A DNA stretch of 6,999 bases from Minisyncoccota bacterium (GTDB lineage: Bacteria > Patescibacteriota > Microgenomatia > UBA1400 > PJMF01), in assembly GCA_003518205.1 (NCBI GenBank), contig DOZC01000009.1, positions 4,175 through 11,173 on the forward strand. Reading direction: 5' to 3'. Position numbers and translations under genes: made by a program. Positions 5,657-6,999 of this stretch are shown here, piece by piece. How positions within the stretch are numbered: position 1 is the stretch's first letter; each line of letters opens with the position of its first letter. A model generated the notes under the pieces. The model ran no database searches, had not been told where the DNA came from, and saw nothing but the letters and a program-made list of their open reading frames with translations.

Positions 5657-5662
5657 ATTAAC

Positions 5663-6499
5663 ATGTTGTCCGCACAAACAGACAGATTCGATCCAGAAAT
5701 ATTACTAAAGTTAGCCAAGTATGATTTGGATACTGAATCAGCTCAGATTTACTTATTTTTGCTGGAAAATCAGTCAAAATCTGCTCTGGAAATTAGTAGA
5801 GCCCTGAAGATTAGTCGTACTAAAGTGTATCGAATTTTGGACAAATTAGTGGAGAAAAAATTTCTAGTTCATGAAGTTCAAGCGGCCGGGTTACGATTCT
5901 TGGCTGAGTCTCCTGAGCGGCTGAATGTGATACTTCACGAGCGGGCTTTAGTGCTTTCACAGCTGCAACATCAGCAAGGAGCACTGATTAAGGAGCTAAA
6001 GCAACTGGGAGGTAAATACCACAGTGTCCAATCTGAGGTGCGCTACTACACTGGTCTTGATGGCCTCAAACAGCTGACCTACAACTCGCTCTCGGCTAAA
6101 AAGCAGCTCTTAATCTATGAGTTAAATCAAGACATGAGTAAATTTGTGAATTACGACTTTGCTGAAAATGTGCGCCAAGAGTTATTGGAACATCAAACTA
6201 CGGTTTTTCAACTCACTAACTTGACTAAAATTCTGCCCCATACCGAAGTGACTGAATTGATTAAAAAATTTTGGAAGGTGCGTCACGTCAGTGAGACCGA
6301 GTTCCAAATTAAATTCGAAGTTTTAATTTATAACCATGTTTACGCCCTTTATACTTATGACCGAGGCGAGGCTTTCGGCATCGAGATTCACAATCCTTAC
6401 TTGGCTGAAATGCAAAGACAACTTTTTCGGTTTGTCTGGAAACGGGCTCAAATCATGAAAGTGACAGACTCGCGAGGTGGCGCTGAATTAAAACCGTAG
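5663..6499 (+). CDS. TrmB-family HTH transcription regulator
   Basis: The product is 278 residues. Residues about 12-85 form the TrmB-type winged helix: LLKLAKYDLDTESAQIYLFLL, SALEISRALKISRTKVYRILDKL, then the wing KKFLVHEV. A helical coiled-coil dimer segment follows (about 91-121, LNVILHERALVLSQLQHQQG). The remaining 150 residues resemble the effector or PLD-like part of TrmB relatives: EVRYYTGLDGLKQL, a central LLIYELNQDM strand, and a final AFGIEIHNPYLAEMQRQLFRFVWKRA helix. TrmB proteins sense sugars or other small ligands and control transport genes. A longer frame begins at TTG 5627, but that codon is part of the -35 box, so ATG 5663 is preferred. No Shine-Dalgarno is present. The divergent EamA transporter is the likely target, with autoregulation possible. 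The stop is 12 bp from the convergent glycosyltransferase stop. Confidence 0.85.
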   Translation: MLSAQTDRFDPEILLKLAKYDLDTESAQIYLFLLENQSKSALEISRALKISRTKVYRILDKLVEKKFLVHEVQAAGLRFLAESPERLNVILHERALVLSQLQHQQGALIKELKQLGGKYHSVQSEVRYYTGLDGLKQLTYNSLSAKKQLLIYELNQDMSKFVNYDFAENVRQELLEHQTTVFQLTNLTKILPHTEVTELIKKFWKVRHVSETEFQIKFEVLIYNHVYALYTYDRGEAFGIEIHNPYLAEMQRQLFRFVWKRAQIMKVTDSRGGAELKP

Positions 6500-6511
6500 C
6501 CTACATCGTGG

Positions 6512-6999
6512 TCAAACTTTGGGTTGAACTGACTTTGGCTCTTGTTGTCCCGCGATCACCAACCAGACAAATTCAAATAAAGCCAACTGCCGCCGCCAAC
6601 GCCAGGATTGATGAAATAAGCGGTAAAGCCATTCCAAACCAAGTTGACGCCATGACTGAGGGGCTCGAGGAACTTTGCCTAAAATAAAATCCAGAGCTCC
6701 ACCCACTGTCATGGCTAGACGTACTCCGGCAGTTTTGAGGGACTCGGAGTGAGTCGAAATCCAAGCTTCTTGATATGGAGCCCCGAAAGCCACCAACACA
6801 ATTTGAGGTTTGAGTCGAGTTAGCTCGGTCAAAACCAATTGAGTTTCAACTGGCTGAGGAGCTTCAACTTGAGTAAAACCCGGTAGCCACCAAACTTCAC
6901 CGGCTAACGCTGGCAAGCGGACCGCCGGAGCGGTTGAAGCCACTGGAACAGCTAACTCAGGCTGAGAAACTAATTTGGGTTGAGAAATGGCGGCGGGTT
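6512..6999 (-). CDS. WecG/TagA/CpsF-family glycosyltransferase, 5' part outside the window
   Basis: The frame is open to the right edge, so the first part of the gene is missing; 161 codons plus the stop are visible. The C-terminal half of the family is clear: a KPQIVLVAFGAPYQEAW block (about 6761-6810) corresponding to the family's G-x-P-x-Q-E motif, TVGGALDFILGKVPRAP (about 6659-6708), and GLEWLYRLFHQSWRWRRQ near the end. These enzymes transfer N-acetylmannosamine or related sugars from UDP-sugars to lipid-linked GlcNAc in wall polymer or O-antigen synthesis, at the inner face of the membrane. The catalytic aspartate of the N-terminal half lies outside the window. The lysine common in the P-K-Q-E motif is tyrosine here. 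The visible N-terminal stretch (about 6905-6999) is rich in Pro, Ala and Val and does not look like the usual Rossmann segment. GTG 6943 should not be taken as the start, because the frame continues beyond it. Confidence 0.85.
   Translation of the reverse strand, partial: PAAISQPKLVSQPELAVPVASTAPAVRLPALAGEVWWLPGFTQVEAPQPVETQLVLTELTRLKPQIVLVAFGAPYQEAWISTHSESLKTAGVRLAMTVGGALDFILGKVPRAPQSWRQLGLEWLYRLFHQSWRWRRQLALFEFVWLVIAGQQEPKSVQPKV

Noticed and set aside
5627..5662. TTG start for the TrmB-like regulator
   Set aside because: The TTG is part of the -35 hexamer, so it would not be transcribed.
1..6999. UGA recoding as glycine or tryptophan, as in some CPR lineages
   Set aside because: TGA ends the glycosyltransferase at a sensible C-terminus, and no long gene contains in-frame TGA.

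Overview
The window reads like a compact genome of the Candidate Phyla Radiation (Patescibacteria). That assignment is an inference. It rests on short gaps between genes, a secreted DUF2207 protein, rplJ-rplL with no rplK-rplA beside them, a TrmB-type regulator, and several genes whose -10 box lies almost on the start codon. TAA, TAG and TGA all end plausible genes, so nothing suggests that UGA is recoded. No tRNA, rRNA, insertion sequence, CRISPR array or prophage gene was found.

Layout. Positions 1-1053 (minus) carry a DUF2207 membrane protein whose 3' part runs through a cluster of homopolymers and probably changes frame there. Positions 1153-1782 (plus) encode a small membrane-anchored protein of unknown function. 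Positions 1852-2077 hold an extended -10 promoter, an L10-type ribosomal protein leader RNA and an attenuator-like terminator. They are followed by rplJ (L10), rplL (L7/L12) and a second strong terminator at 3206-3240. Positions 3298-4139 hold a toxin-antitoxin pair, an AbrB/MazE-like antitoxin and a VapC-like PIN ribonuclease, behind a promoter framed by an 11-bp inverted repeat. A non-coding stretch of about 220 bp then leads to a small excisionase/MerR-type HTH protein (4364-4663). A ten-helix EamA transporter (4706-5575, minus) and a TrmB-like regulator (5663-6499, plus) are divergent and share an 87-bp promoter region. A WecG/TagA-type glycosyltransferase (minus) enters from the right edge and ends at 6512.

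How the parts fit. The best-supported regulatory circuit is autogenous control of L10/L12: promoter, leader RNA, terminator and genes lie in the expected order. The toxin-antitoxin operator places the repeat arms over the -35 box and over the transcription and translation start, which fits autorepression. The divergent regulator/transporter pair suggests that the TrmB-like protein controls the transporter. I see no clearly new multi-gene system. The points most worth checking are the L10 leader with its attenuator, the toxin-antitoxin operator, the repeated leaderless arrangement and the homopolymer frameshift in the DUF2207 gene.
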